Assembly (NCBI GenBank): GCA_903901975.1
Contig: CAIUTB010000169.1
Location: forward strand, 1 to 51,847
Source: an uncultured Bacteroidales bacterium
GTDB lineage: Bacteria > Bacteroidota > Bacteroidia > Bacteroidales > Paludibacteraceae
Length of the DNA: 51,847 nt
Direction of reading: 5' to 3'
Below the pieces are notes generated by a model. The model was not told the origin of the DNA. It saw only the letters and a list, made by a program, of their open reading frames with translations, and ran no database searches. The position numbers and the translations under genes were made by a program. Every line of letters starts with the position of its first letter. Positions within the stretch are counted from its first letter, which is position 1. Below are positions 42,889 to 50,451 of the stretch, one piece after another.

Positions 42889-42910
42889 TATCTGTTATTT
42901 TGCACCGAAA

Positions 42911-42926
42911 TCACAATATATTATGA
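42911..42926. promoter_or_regulatory. palindrome 2, probable WYL-regulator operator
   Basis: TCACAATATATTATGA is an imperfect palindrome next to the -33 position of the predicted promoter and similar to palindrome 1. Confidence 0.5.
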
Positions 42927-43177
42927 TTATTGACATAACAAGATCAAAAATAGATTGAGATTTAAATTGTAATAGCCTTATAAATCCAAATTTCATTTGA
43001 TTTCAGACAGAATTTCGATTTGCACCATATTTGCACCATTTACTAAAAATGAGTGAAATAGAATGAAACTTTTTGAAATGTAAATTTTGAAGTAATTGAT
43101 TGAAAATAAATCATTAAGACATTAATGAGTTTGTGGGATAAATAGTTATAAAATGGTCAAATTTTAGTTAATACGCA
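42927..43177. other. gene-free right end of module B
   Basis: No reading frame is convincing here. The notable content is the TTTGCACCAT pair at 43019-43039; the rest is AT-rich without clear structure. Confidence 0.4.
43019..43039. repeat. right arm-like repeat pair of module B
   Basis: TTTGCACCAT occurs twice with an 11-base period, 139 bases inside core 3. Spacing and layout match the right arm pair of element A (11-bp units, 118 bases inside core 2), but the sequence is different. Confidence 0.45.
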
Positions 43178-43271
43178 CGGCTCTGGGTACAGTAAACCCC
43201 TGATTAAGCCTTTATATCAAAGGATTATCAGGGGTTTTCTAATTCTTACTGGAACATTACTGGAACATTTT
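43178..43271. repeat. third attachment region (core 3, hairpin, arm sites)
   Basis: Core 3 (43178-43190), a hairpin and a TTACTGGAACA pair (43246-43267) repeat the left end of element A almost exactly. Beyond about 43271 the similarity stops and chromosomal sequence leads to the HIT gene. It looks like the left end of another copy of the element whose body has been lost. Confidence 0.8.
43194..43240 (+). terminator. hairpin of the third attachment region
   Basis: AAACCCCTGAT pairs with ATCAGGGGTTT. This is the counterpart of the tRNA-Leu terminator at 34199-34244, now without a tRNA in front of it. Confidence 0.7.
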
Positions 43272-43406
43272 TCTCTTTAGCTATTATTTTGGCACTAAAT
43301 ACGACCTTGTTTATTTCCAATTAATACTATTAAATTGGGTATTTCAACTTTTTTTGAATGTTTTTTTGAGAACGAAAATATCCTAAGAGTAAATCCTTTT
43401 TTTAAC
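43272..43406. other. junction between the integration hotspot and the HIT gene
   Basis: These 135 bases have no gene, repeat or clear terminator. The end of the deleted third element must lie here or very near. Confidence 0.4.
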
Positions 43407-43796
43407 TTATAAATTTAGTTTTATTTTATCTGCAATTTCAGTCATTTCATCCGAACTTAATTTCATTTTTTGGTTTTTGAAATTCATGTCCGATTCTTTC
43501 GTAATCGGAATTAAATGAATGTGTGCATGAGGCACTTCCATTCCGATTACTGCCATTCCTATACGAATACAATCAACACTTTTCTCAATTGCTAATGCCA
43601 CTTTTTTAGCGAAAATAATCATGTCACCCAGCAATTCATCGTCCAGATTAAACAGGTAATCTTCTTCTGTTTTCGGTATTACCAGGGTGTGACCCTTGGT
43701 CAAGGGGTTGATATCCAAAAATGCATAAAACTGATCATTTTCTGCAATTTTATAACAGGGTATTTCTCCGGCTATTATTCTACTGAAAATTGTCAT
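43407..43796 (-). CDS. HIT-family nucleotide hydrolase
   Basis: This 129-residue histidine-triad protein is of the HINT branch, small cytoplasmic hydrolases of nucleoside phosphoramidates and related AMP conjugates. The N-terminus IFSRIIAGEIPCYKIAENDQFYAFLDINP is the standard opening. The active-site triad HAHIH is at residues 90-94. The family C-terminus is intact. It lies 15 bases after greA on the same strand and is probably co-transcribed with it, a common pairing in Bacteroidales. Confidence 0.95.
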   Translation of the reverse strand: MTIFSRIIAGEIPCYKIAENDQFYAFLDINPLTKGHTLVIPKTEEDYLFNLDDELLGDMIIFAKKVALAIEKSVDCIRIGMAVIGMEVPHAHIHLIPITKESDMNFKNQKMKLSSDEMTEIADKIKLNL

Positions 43797-43811
43797 TTGC
43801 TGATTTATTTC

Positions 43812-44282
43812 TTACAAACTAATCTCAATTACTTCAAACTCCATAACGCCCGATGGGACTGAAACGGTTGCCTTTTGTCCGATTTTTTTTCCTAACAAAC
43901 CTTTAGCAATAGGGGTTGTGACAGAAAGTTTGCCTTCTTTAAGATTGGCTTCACTTTCAGAAACAATCATATAAGTCATAATCTGATTTGTTTTCGTATT
44001 TTTTATTTTCACACGCGTCAGAATTTGTACCTGATTCGTGTTAATTTTAGTTTCATCAATCATTCTGGCAGATGCAACAGTTTCTTTTAGCAATGAAATT
44101 TTCATTTCAAGCATACCCTGTGCTTCTTTTGCAGCATCATATTCTGCATTTTCAGATAAATCACCTTTGTCACGCGCTTCAGCAATAAGTTTGGAGATAG
44201 CAGGGCGTTGAACGCTTTCCAGTTCATTCAAATCTTCTACCAATTTTCTATAACCTTCAGCGGTCATATATGTTACTGCCAT
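43812..44282 (-). CDS. greA: transcription elongation factor GreA
   Basis: GreA binds the RNA polymerase secondary channel and stimulates cleavage of backtracked transcripts. The 156-residue protein has the N-terminal antiparallel coiled coil (1-75) with the conserved acidic tip GDLSENAEY (Asp41, Glu44) and the C-terminal globular domain with PIAKGLLGKKIGQKATVSVP. The ATG at 44282 gives the standard MAxTYMTxEGxxKL start. The predicted leader of about 95 bases contains a full intrinsic terminator, suggesting attenuation. Confidence 0.97.
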   Translation of the reverse strand: MAVTYMTAEGYRKLVEDLNELESVQRPAISKLIAEARDKGDLSENAEYDAAKEAQGMLEMKISLLKETVASARMIDETKINTNQVQILTRVKIKNTKTNQIMTYMIVSESEANLKEGKLSVTTPIAKGLLGKKIGQKATVSVPSGVMEFEVIEISL

Positions 44283-44317
44283 AGTCGTATTCTTTAAAAT
44301 TGTATTTTGAATTATAA

Positions 44318-44351
44318 AACAAAAAGAATTCCGACAAGAAAGCCGGAACTC
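44318..44351 (-). terminator. intrinsic terminator inside the greA leader
   Basis: On the minus strand GAGTTCCGGC and GTCGGAATTC pair over 10 bp (two G-U pairs) around TTTCTT, followed by TTTTTGTTTT. It lies between the greA promoter box at 44383 and the greA ATG, with no other gene upstream on this strand. Confidence 0.7.
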
Positions 44352-44382
44352 TAAATAAGTGTCTGTTTTTTATTATGTTTGG

Positions 44383-44390
44383 CAAATATA
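44383..44390 (-). promoter_or_regulatory. -7 box (TATATTTG) of the greA promoter
   Basis: It is an exact TAnnTTTG match, about 100 bases upstream of greA and on the far side of the leader terminator. Confidence 0.55.
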
Positions 44391-44485
44391 CAAGCTTTTT
44401 TTTAGTTACAATCCAGAAAAAGCTTATTTAACAGTTATCAAAGTTGATTTTCACATTCAAAAATCTAAAAAACAACAGATTATAT

Positions 44486-44566
44486 ACAAAAACAATGGGT
44501 AACTTCACAGCCACCCATTGCACATTTTAACCTAAACCTTAACTATGAAAAATTTATCTGTTTGTT
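44486..44566 (-). ncRNA. candidate small RNA upstream of greA
   Basis: On the minus strand a CATATTTG box (44574-44581, one mismatch to consensus) is followed by about 45 bases. A hairpin then forms (CAATGGGT 44493-44500 with ACCCATTG 44513-44520), with TTTTTGT after it. That makes an isolated transcript of about 80 bases without a reading frame. No known RNA family is recognised. Confidence 0.35.
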
Positions 44567-44581
44567 TACTCTGCAAATATG

Positions 44582-44761
44582 AGAATAATTTTTTAAACAT
44601 GCAAGTCATTTCGACATATTTATTCAAATATTCTTAAAATGACAGTTCAATTAATCTACAAATTAGCTTTAATTTACTCATTATTAGTTATGTGTGTAAA
44701 TGACAATTAGTTGGTTAAAAAATGCAAAATTGGAATCCTTTCATATTTTGATTATATGATG
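44582..44761. other. AT-rich spacer between the candidate RNA and miaB
   Basis: I see no gene or structure here. A 31-codon frame starting at 44545 on the plus strand reaches into it but looks like chance. Confidence 0.4.
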
Positions 44762-44769
44762 TACCTTTG
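44762..44769 (+). promoter_or_regulatory. -7 box (TACCTTTG) of the miaB promoter
   Basis: It is an exact TAnnTTTG match 26 bases upstream of the miaB ATG. Confidence 0.55.
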
Positions 44770-44795
44770 TAAAGTAAAAATAAGACAAGTATAGA

Positions 44796-46169
44796 ATGAA
44801 TTCAAATGAACAATCTGTTGCTTCGACGGACTTTAAATCCGCTTTGAACGACAAGAAACTTTTTATCGAAACTTACGGCTGCCAAATGAATGTAGCCGAC
44901 AGTGAGGTAGTAGCCTCGATTATGCAAATGGATGGGTTTGCTCTAACGGATAAAATAACCGAAGCTGATGCCATTTTTGTTAACACCTGTTCTGTACGTG
45001 ATAATGCAGAGCAGAGAGTAATTCAGCGTTTAAAGTATTTTCAGTCACTGAAACGCAAGAAGAAGAAACTCGTAATTGGCGTAATAGGTTGTATGGCTGA
45101 ACGGGTAAAAGAAGAGCTGATTGATGAGCATGGCGTTAATATTGTAGTTGGTCCAGATGCATATCTGGATATACCACACTTGATTAATGATGTTGAAAAT
45201 GGCCAAAAAGCCATAAATGTGGAACTTTCTAAAACCGAAACATATAAAGATGTACTTCCAACCCGAATCGGAGCATCTATCTCCGGGTTTGTTTCCATTA
45301 TGCGTGGTTGCGATAAGTTTTGTACCTATTGCATTGTGCCTTATACCCGTGGGCGTGAGCGAAGCCGGGATGTGGAAAGCATTTTGAAAGAAATCCACGA
45401 TTTGCAATCAAAGAATTACAAGGAAGTGACTCTACTGGGACAAACGGTCAACTCATACTCATATAGCAAAGAAGATGGAAGTGTAATTGATTTTCCGGAA
45501 CTCTTGAAAATTGTTGCCGAAGCTGCTCCTGAAATGCGTATCCGATTCACATCGCCTCATCCAAAAGACATGACTGATGAAACACTGGAAATGATGGCAC
45601 GTTATCCTAATATTTGCCGCTACATTCATTTACCTGTTCAATCGGGTAGCAACAAAATTCTTACATTAATGAACCGCAAATATACCCGTGAGTGGTATTT
45701 GAATCGTGTTGAAGCTATGCGTCGCATTATGCCTGATGTGGCTATTGGTACGGATATTTTCTGCGGTTTCCACGACGAGACAGAAGAAGATCATCAGGAA
45801 TCGTTATCGTTGATGCGCGAAGTAAAATTCGACATGGCTTTTATGTTCAAATATTCCGAACGACCGGGAACCGTTGCTGCCAAACGCATGCCCGACAATG
45901 TACCCGAAGAAGTAAAATTACGTCGTTTAGCCGAGATCATTGACTTACAGCAGACTATAGCAAACGAGAGTAACCAGAATGATATTGGTAAAACCTTTGA
46001 AGTTTTGGTGGAAGGTTTTTCGAAACGATCGAAAGAACAAATGGTTGGACGAAGTTCGCAGAGTAAGGTTATCATTTTCCCCCGTCTGGGCAGACATATC
46101 GGCGAAACAGTTCGTGTAAAGGTAAATAGTGCATCTTCTGCAACACTTATTGGGGAGGTGGTGGATTGA
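44796..46169 (+). CDS. miaB: tRNA-2-methylthio-N6-dimethylallyladenosine synthase
   Basis: MiaB is a radical-SAM methylthiotransferase that adds the 2-methylthio group to i6A37 of tRNAs reading UNN codons. The 457-residue protein has the N-terminal UPF0004 domain with three auxiliary-cluster cysteines (Cys29, Cys65, Cys99). The radical-SAM motif is CDKFCTYC (Cys172, Cys176, Cys179) in MRGCDKFCTYCIVPYTRGRERSR, and a C-terminal TRAM domain (about 395-455) follows. The conserved IHLPVQSGSNKIL is MiaB-type rather than RimO- or MtaB-type. It is monocistronic with its own promoter. Confidence 0.97.
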   Translation: MNSNEQSVASTDFKSALNDKKLFIETYGCQMNVADSEVVASIMQMDGFALTDKITEADAIFVNTCSVRDNAEQRVIQRLKYFQSLKRKKKKLVIGVIGCMAERVKEELIDEHGVNIVVGPDAYLDIPHLINDVENGQKAINVELSKTETYKDVLPTRIGASISGFVSIMRGCDKFCTYCIVPYTRGRERSRDVESILKEIHDLQSKNYKEVTLLGQTVNSYSYSKEDGSVIDFPELLKIVAEAAPEMRIRFTSPHPKDMTDETLEMMARYPNICRYIHLPVQSGSNKILTLMNRKYTREWYLNRVEAMRRIMPDVAIGTDIFCGFHDETEEDHQESLSLMREVKFDMAFMFKYSERPGTVAAKRMPDNVPEEVKLRRLAEIIDLQQTIANESNQNDIGKTFEVLVEGFSKRSKEQMVGRSSQSKVIIFPRLGRHIGETVRVKVNSASSATLIGEVVD

Positions 46170-46223
46170 TATTATAGTGTTGTATTGAATGCTTTTTTAA
46201 TTAAAGAATTTTTTCCGTAATCA

Positions 46224-46255
46224 TTTGCGTGATTAAAATCTATTGCTTACTTTTG
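46224..46255 (+). promoter_or_regulatory. promoter of the frdCAB operon
   Basis: TTTG (46224-46227), a 20-base spacer and TACTTTTG (46248-46255) match the full Bacteroidota consensus. The predicted leader is about 85 bases. Confidence 0.75.
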
Positions 46256-46348
46256 TGGAACTTTTCAAAAAAAGAAACAAACTCTCACAAAATACTTATA
46301 TTCAACGAATTACAATCTATCAAGTAATATAAATTAAAACAAAAATCT

Positions 46349-47026
46349 ATGTGGTTAATTGATTCCTCTATTGGGCGAAAGCTTATTATGAGTATCACGG
46401 GTACATTTCTCGTGTTGTTTTTGCTTTTTCACAGTTGTATGAACATTGTGGTGATTATCTCGCCAACAGCTTATAATGCAATATGTGCATTTTTGGGAGC
46501 AAACTGGTATGCGGTTGCAGGAACAAGCGTATTGGCATCGGGTTTTGTAATTCACATTTTGTATGCTTTGTTTCTGACGTATCAAAATAAGCGTGCCCGT
46601 GGTGCAGAACGCTATGCAGTAAGTAAAACCCAAAAAGGTGTTGATTGGTCATCGCAAAATATGTTCGTGTTGGGAACTGTTATTTTTGGTTTTCTGGCTT
46701 TACATATGTACAATTTTTGGTTCAAAATGCAATTTGCCGAACTCACCGGAATACATACCGGTGCATACGACCCATCGAAAGGTGCTGAATATGTGAAAGA
46801 TTTATTTAGCAACTGGATTTATTGTGCAGTATATATCGTTTGGTTATCAGCACTTTGGTTTCACCTGACTCATGGAGTTTGGAGCGCATTGCAAACTGCC
46901 GGTTTGAACAATAAAACATGGTTGCCACGTGTAAAAGTAATATCAAACATCATCTCTACGATTGTAGTTTTGATGTTTATGGCAATTCCTGTTTATTACC
47001 TGATTAGCAACTGTTCTTGCTGCTAA
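46349..47026 (+). CDS. frdC: succinate dehydrogenase/fumarate reductase cytochrome b subunit
   Basis: This 225-residue, five-helix membrane protein anchors the complex and carries b-type haem for electron transfer between menaquinone and the flavoprotein. Hydrophobic segments and His residues fit the Bacteroidota single-subunit type: FHSCMNIVVIISP, LASGFVIHILYALFL, ALHMYNFWFKMQF, ALWFHLTHGVWSALQTAGLN. In anaerobic Bacteroidales the complex works mainly as a fumarate reductase in succinate/propionate-forming metabolism. It is the first gene of the operon. Confidence 0.94.
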   Translation: MWLIDSSIGRKLIMSITGTFLVLFLLFHSCMNIVVIISPTAYNAICAFLGANWYAVAGTSVLASGFVIHILYALFLTYQNKRARGAERYAVSKTQKGVDWSSQNMFVLGTVIFGFLALHMYNFWFKMQFAELTGIHTGAYDPSKGAEYVKDLFSNWIYCAVYIVWLSALWFHLTHGVWSALQTAGLNNKTWLPRVKVISNIISTIVVLMFMAIPVYYLISNCSCC

Positions 47027-47060
47027 AGCTAACTTGTAACATAAAAAAGTAAAGAAGAAT

Positions 47061-49037
47061 ATGGCAAAGAAACAAGAATCTACCACGGTAGAAGCAACTA
47101 AAATAGATGCCCGGATTCCAGCGGGACCTTTAGCTGAAAAATGGAGTACTTTCAAAGCAACTCAAAAACTTGTAAATCCGGCTAACAAACGCCGGTTGGA
47201 TATCATTGTGGTTGGAACTGGATTAGCCGGTGCTTCGGCAGCTGCTTCATTAGCTGAATTGGGATTTAATGTACTGAATTTTTGTATTCAGGATTCACCA
47301 CGCCGTGCTCACTCGATTGCAGCTCAGGGTGGTATTAATGCAGCAAAGAATTATCAAAACGATGGTGACTCTGTTTACCGTCTTTTCTATGATACAATTA
47401 AAGGTGGTGACTACCGTGCCCGGGAAGCCAACGTTTATCGTTTGGCTGAAGTATCGAATAGTATCATCGACCAATGTGTGGCTCAGGGGGTTCCTTTCGC
47501 TCGTGAATACGGTGGTCTGTTAGATAACCGTTCATTTGGTGGAGCGCAGGTTTCACGGACGTTCTACGCTAAAGGACAAACCGGACAGCAATTATTACTC
47601 GGTGCTTATTCAGCGTTGAGCCGTCAGATTGGCAAAGGTGCTGTAAAATTATACTCGCGCTACGAAATGCTGGATGTAGTGGTTATTGAAGGCCGTGCCC
47701 GTGGTATCATTGCCCGCAATCTGGTAAGCGGAAAAATTGAACGCTTCTTTGCTCATGCTGTAGTAGTTGGTTCTGGAGGTTACGGAAATGCATTTTTCCT
47801 TTCGACCAATGCGATGACTTCAAATGCTTCGGCAGCTATTCAGATGTATAAAAAAGGAGCCTACTTTGCAAATCCTGCTTATGCTCAAATTCACCCAACA
47901 TGTATTCCGGTTCACGGTGAAACTCAATCGAAACTGACCTTAATGTCCGAATCATTGCGTAACGACGGTCGGATATGGGTTCCTTTGAAAAAAGAAGATG
48001 CTGAAGCAATCCGCGCCGGAAAGAAAAAAGCAACTGACCTGAGCGAAGATGAACGCGATTATTATCTGGAGCGTCGTTATCCTGCTTTCGGGAATCTTGT
48101 TCCACGCGATGTGGCATCACGTGCTGCAAAAGAACGGTGTGATGCCGGTTTTGGCGTTGGAAATACAGGATTGGCAGTTTACCTCGATTTTTCTACTGCT
48201 ATTGACCGCTTAGGTGAAAATACCATTCGTTCACGCTACGGAAATCTTTTCCAGATGTACGACAAAATTGTTGATGAGAATCCATATAAAACTCCGATGA
48301 TGATTTATCCGGCTATTCACTACACTATGGGTGGTGTTTGGGTGGATTACGAACTACAAACTTCGATAAAAGGCCTTTTCTGTATTGGTGAAGCCAATTT
48401 CTCGGATCATGGTGCAAACCGTTTGGGAGCATCAGCATTGATGCAGGGCTTAGCTGACGGATATTTCGTTTTGCCATATACTATTCAGAATTATCTAGCC
48501 GATCAGATTCAAACTCCACGTATGAGTACCGAATTGCCTGAGTTTGAACAGGCCGAAAAAGACATTCATACCAAAATCGAAAAAATCATGAAAATTCAGG
48601 GCGATAAGACGGTTGATTCTATCCACCGTGAACTTGGCTTGATTATGTGGGATTTCGTAGGTATGGGTCGTAACAAAGCTGGACTGGAATTAGCTCTGGA
48701 AAAAATTAAGGCTGTTCGTCATGAATTTTGGACCAAAGTATACGTTCCGGGTGTAAGCGTCGATTTGAATGTTGAATTGGAAAAAGCCCTTCGCGTGGCC
48801 GACTTTATCGAAATTGGTGAACTGATGGCTCGTGACGCACTGATGCGTGAAGAATCGTGTGGCGGTCACTTCCGTGAAGAATATCAAACACCGGATGGTG
48901 AAGCTCTCCGAAATGACGAAGAATTCTCATTTGCTTCTTGCTGGAAATTTGCCGGCGAAGGTAAAGAACCTGAATTATTGAAAGAAGCATTGGATTATGA
49001 GTTTATTCACCGTCAACAACGTAATTATAAAGCTTAA
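47061..49037 (+). CDS. frdA: fumarate reductase/succinate dehydrogenase flavoprotein subunit
   Basis: This 658-residue flavoprotein contains covalent FAD and the fumarate/succinate site. The N-terminal dinucleotide-binding motif is [19 protein letters not shown], the FAD-linking His84 is in [15 protein letters not shown], and substrate-site segments are [20 protein letters not shown] and [16 protein letters not shown]. The 40-residue extension before the Rossmann motif is typical of the Bacteroidota enzyme. The stop codon at 49035-49037 is followed directly by the target-site duplication of the inserted cassette. The ancestral spacing to frdB was only about 15 bases. Confidence 0.97.
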   Translation: MAKKQESTTVEATKIDARIPAGPLAEKWSTFKATQKLVNPANKRRLDIIVVGTGLAGASAAASLAELGFNVLNFCIQDSPRRAHSIAAQGGINAAKNYQNDGDSVYRLFYDTIKGGDYRAREANVYRLAEVSNSIIDQCVAQGVPFAREYGGLLDNRSFGGAQVSRTFYAKGQTGQQLLLGAYSALSRQIGKGAVKLYSRYEMLDVVVIEGRARGIIARNLVSGKIERFFAHAVVVGSGGYGNAFFLSTNAMTSNASAAIQMYKKGAYFANPAYAQIHPTCIPVHGETQSKLTLMSESLRNDGRIWVPLKKEDAEAIRAGKKKATDLSEDERDYYLERRYPAFGNLVPRDVASRAAKERCDAGFGVGNTGLAVYLDFSTAIDRLGENTIRSRYGNLFQMYDKIVDENPYKTPMMIYPAIHYTMGGVWVDYELQTSIKGLFCIGEANFSDHGANRLGASALMQGLADGYFVLPYTIQNYLADQIQTPRMSTELPEFEQAEKDIHTKIEKIMKIQGDKTVDSIHRELGLIMWDFVGMGRNKAGLELALEKIKAVRHEFWTKVYVPGVSVDLNVELEKALRVADFIEIGELMARDALMREESCGGHFREEYQTPDGEALRNDEEFSFASCWKFAGEGKEPELLKEALDYEFIHRQQRNYKA

Positions 49038-49040
49038 TAA
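49033..49040. repeat. left target-site duplication of the S23 cassette
   Basis: CTTAATAA here and at 49548-49555 are exact direct repeats bordering the inserted DNA. The left copy includes the frdA stop codon. Confidence 0.75.
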
Positions 49041-49069
49041 GTTACGAGTTACAAGTTACGAGTTACAAG
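49041..49069. repeat. left inverted repeat of the S23 cassette
   Basis: Four 7-bp units alternate gttacga and gttacaa. They are complementary to the right repeat at 49519-49547 and would fold into a long stem in the frd mRNA. Confidence 0.8.
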
Positions 49070-49114
49070 AAATTTAGTGATAAGTAATTTAAGAAATAGA
49101 TAAAAGGGGCGAAA

Positions 49115-49489
49115 ATGACGAGTCATAAGGATTTAAAAGTTTGGATAAAAGGAATTGAATTAGTGAAATCGATTTATGAAATCACAAATCTCTTTCCTTC
49201 AAACGAACAATTTGGATTGACTTCGCAAATGAGAAGAGCAGCCGTTTCAATTCCTTCTAATATTGCAGAAGGATGTGGACGAAATTCCGATAAAGAATTG
49301 ATTCATTTTCTTTACATTTCGTTAGGTTCTGCTACTGAATTAGAAACTCAAATAATTATTTCCAAAGATTTAGGTTTTTTGGAAAATGAAAAATCAGAAC
49401 AATTACAGAGTTTGATTTTTGAAATAATAAAAATGACTTCTTCTCTGATTAAATCTATTAAAACTCGTGACGATAAATCAAACAATTAA
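49115..49489 (+). CDS. S23/four-helix-bundle (intervening-sequence) protein
   Basis: This 124-residue helical protein belongs to the family first seen in intervening sequences of bacterial 23S rRNA and related to the Avd protein of diversity-generating retroelements. The signature is complete: HKDLKVWIKGIELVKSIYEITNLFPSNEQFGLTSQMRRAAVSIPSNIAEGCGR, then FLYISLGSATELETQIIIS. The molecular role is unknown; homologues form pentameric rings with a basic face that suits nucleic-acid binding. It is the only gene of the inserted cassette, in the same direction as the frd genes, so it is probably expressed from the frd transcript. Confidence 0.93.
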   Translation: MTSHKDLKVWIKGIELVKSIYEITNLFPSNEQFGLTSQMRRAAVSIPSNIAEGCGRNSDKELIHFLYISLGSATELETQIIISKDLGFLENEKSEQLQSLIFEIIKMTSSLIKSIKTRDDKSNN

Positions 49490-49518
49490 TTTACTAACAA
49501 AGGTTCCTGTTTCGGTTC

Positions 49519-49547
49519 TTGTAACTTGTAACTCGTAACTTGTAACT
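49519..49547. repeat. right inverted repeat of the S23 cassette
   Basis: Units gtaactt and gtaactc alternate and are complementary to the left repeat. Confidence 0.8.
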
Positions 49548-49555
49548 CTTAATAA
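49548..49555. repeat. right target-site duplication of the S23 cassette
   Basis: This is an exact copy of CTTAATAA, followed by ATC and the frdB ATG. Confidence 0.75.
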
Positions 49556-49558
49556 ATC

Positions 49559-50314
49559 ATGGAAAAAAGTATTAATATATCGCTGAAAGTATGGCGTCAG
49601 GCAGGTCCGAAAGTAAAAGGTGAATTCGAGACCTATAAATTAGATAATGTGTCAACCGACAATTCGTTTCTGGAAATGTTGGATATTCTGAATGAAGGAT
49701 TAATCAACCATCGCAAAGAGCCCATCGTTTTTGATCACGATTGTCGCGAAGGTATCTGTGGTATGTGCAGTTTGTATATCAACGGTCATCCACACGGACT
49801 TGACGGTGAAACCACAACTTGCCAGCTTCACATGCGTCGTTTCAAAGATGGCGAAACCATAACTGTTGAGCCATGGCGTTCAGCAGCATTTCCGGTTATC
49901 AAGGATTTGATGGTTGATCGTGGTGCTTTCGACAAAATTATTCAGGCAGGTGGTTATGTATCTGTAAATACCGGTGGAGTTCCCGACGGCAATGCTATCC
50001 CGATTTCGAAAGTTGATGCTGACGAAGCGATGGATGCTGCCTCCTGTATCGGATGTGGTGCCTGTGCTGCAGCTTGTAAAAACGGTTCAGCGATGTTGTT
50101 TGTTGCAGCTAAAGTAAGTCAACTGGCATTATTACCACAAGGCCGCATTGAAGCAGCACATCGCGCAAAAGTGATGGTTGCCAAAATGGATGAGCTTGGA
50201 TTTGGTAACTGTACCAACACAGGTGCATGCGAAGCTGAATGTCCAAAAGCAGTTTCTATCTCTCACATTGCCCGTCTGAACCGCGAGTTTTTGAGTGCAA
50301 AATTCAAAGATTAG
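49559..50314 (+). CDS. frdB: fumarate reductase/succinate dehydrogenase iron-sulfur subunit
   Basis: FrdB relays electrons between the cytochrome b and the flavoprotein. The 251-residue protein has the [2Fe-2S] cysteines in CREGICGMC (Cys62, 67, 70) with Cys88 in TTTCQLH. The [4Fe-4S]/[3Fe-4S] cysteines are in [16 protein letters not shown] and [13 protein letters not shown]. Start and length are as in Bacteroides homologues. It is now separated from frdA by the S23 cassette, but reading direction and operon integrity are kept. A strong terminator follows. Confidence 0.97.
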   Translation: MEKSINISLKVWRQAGPKVKGEFETYKLDNVSTDNSFLEMLDILNEGLINHRKEPIVFDHDCREGICGMCSLYINGHPHGLDGETTTCQLHMRRFKDGETITVEPWRSAAFPVIKDLMVDRGAFDKIIQAGGYVSVNTGGVPDGNAIPISKVDADEAMDAASCIGCGACAAACKNGSAMLFVAAKVSQLALLPQGRIEAAHRAKVMVAKMDELGFGNCTNTGACEAECPKAVSISHIARLNREFLSAKFKD

Positions 50315-50332
50315 ACTAATTTATAATAATTT

Positions 50333-50370
50333 AAAAAACTCCGCTAAATTCAAATTAGCGGAGTTTTTTT
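50333..50370 (+). terminator. terminator of the frd operon
   Basis: AAAAACTCCGCTAA pairs with TTAGCGGAGTTTTT around a short loop and runs into a long T-tract. Confidence 0.9.
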
Positions 50371-50451
50371 TAACTGAATAATAAGATAACCTAAATTATC
50401 TCTCAGACTAATTATGATTTTAATTTGTCCAAACAATTTGATAACAGTTTA

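Larger units (their letters stand above)
40179..43190. mobile_element. module B: integrase-less 3-kb cassette between cores 2 and 3
   Basis: Exact 13-bp cores bound it (40179-40191 and 43178-43190). It has three minus-strand genes and no recombinase. Tandem short repeats lie inside each end, TTTTTGTCC twice at 40236-40254 and TTTGCACCAT twice at 43019-43039. They differ from each other and from the element A repeats, which suggests a composite of two older elements or a cassette moved by integrases supplied in trans. Confidence 0.65.
49041..49547 (+). mobile_element. 507-bp S23-protein cassette inserted between frdA and frdB
   Basis: The insert is flanked by an 8-bp direct repeat (CTTAATAA) and ends in inverted repeats made of 7-bp units AGTTACR (left about 49041-49069, right about 49519-49547). 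Removing it with one repeat copy restores a tight frdA-frdB junction. It holds one gene, for a four-helix-bundle protein. No transposase is present, so it is non-autonomous or moves by another route. Confidence 0.75.

Noticed and set aside
44545-44640. 31-codon plus-strand frame MKNLSVCLLCKYENN upstream of miaB
   Set aside because: It has no family resemblance, no promoter in the right place and chance-level length. The minus-strand hairpin reading fits better.
49115-49489. S23 gene as the Avd gene of a diversity-generating retroelement
   Set aside because: No reverse transcriptase, template repeat or variable repeat lies nearby. The cassette ends right at its inverted repeats.
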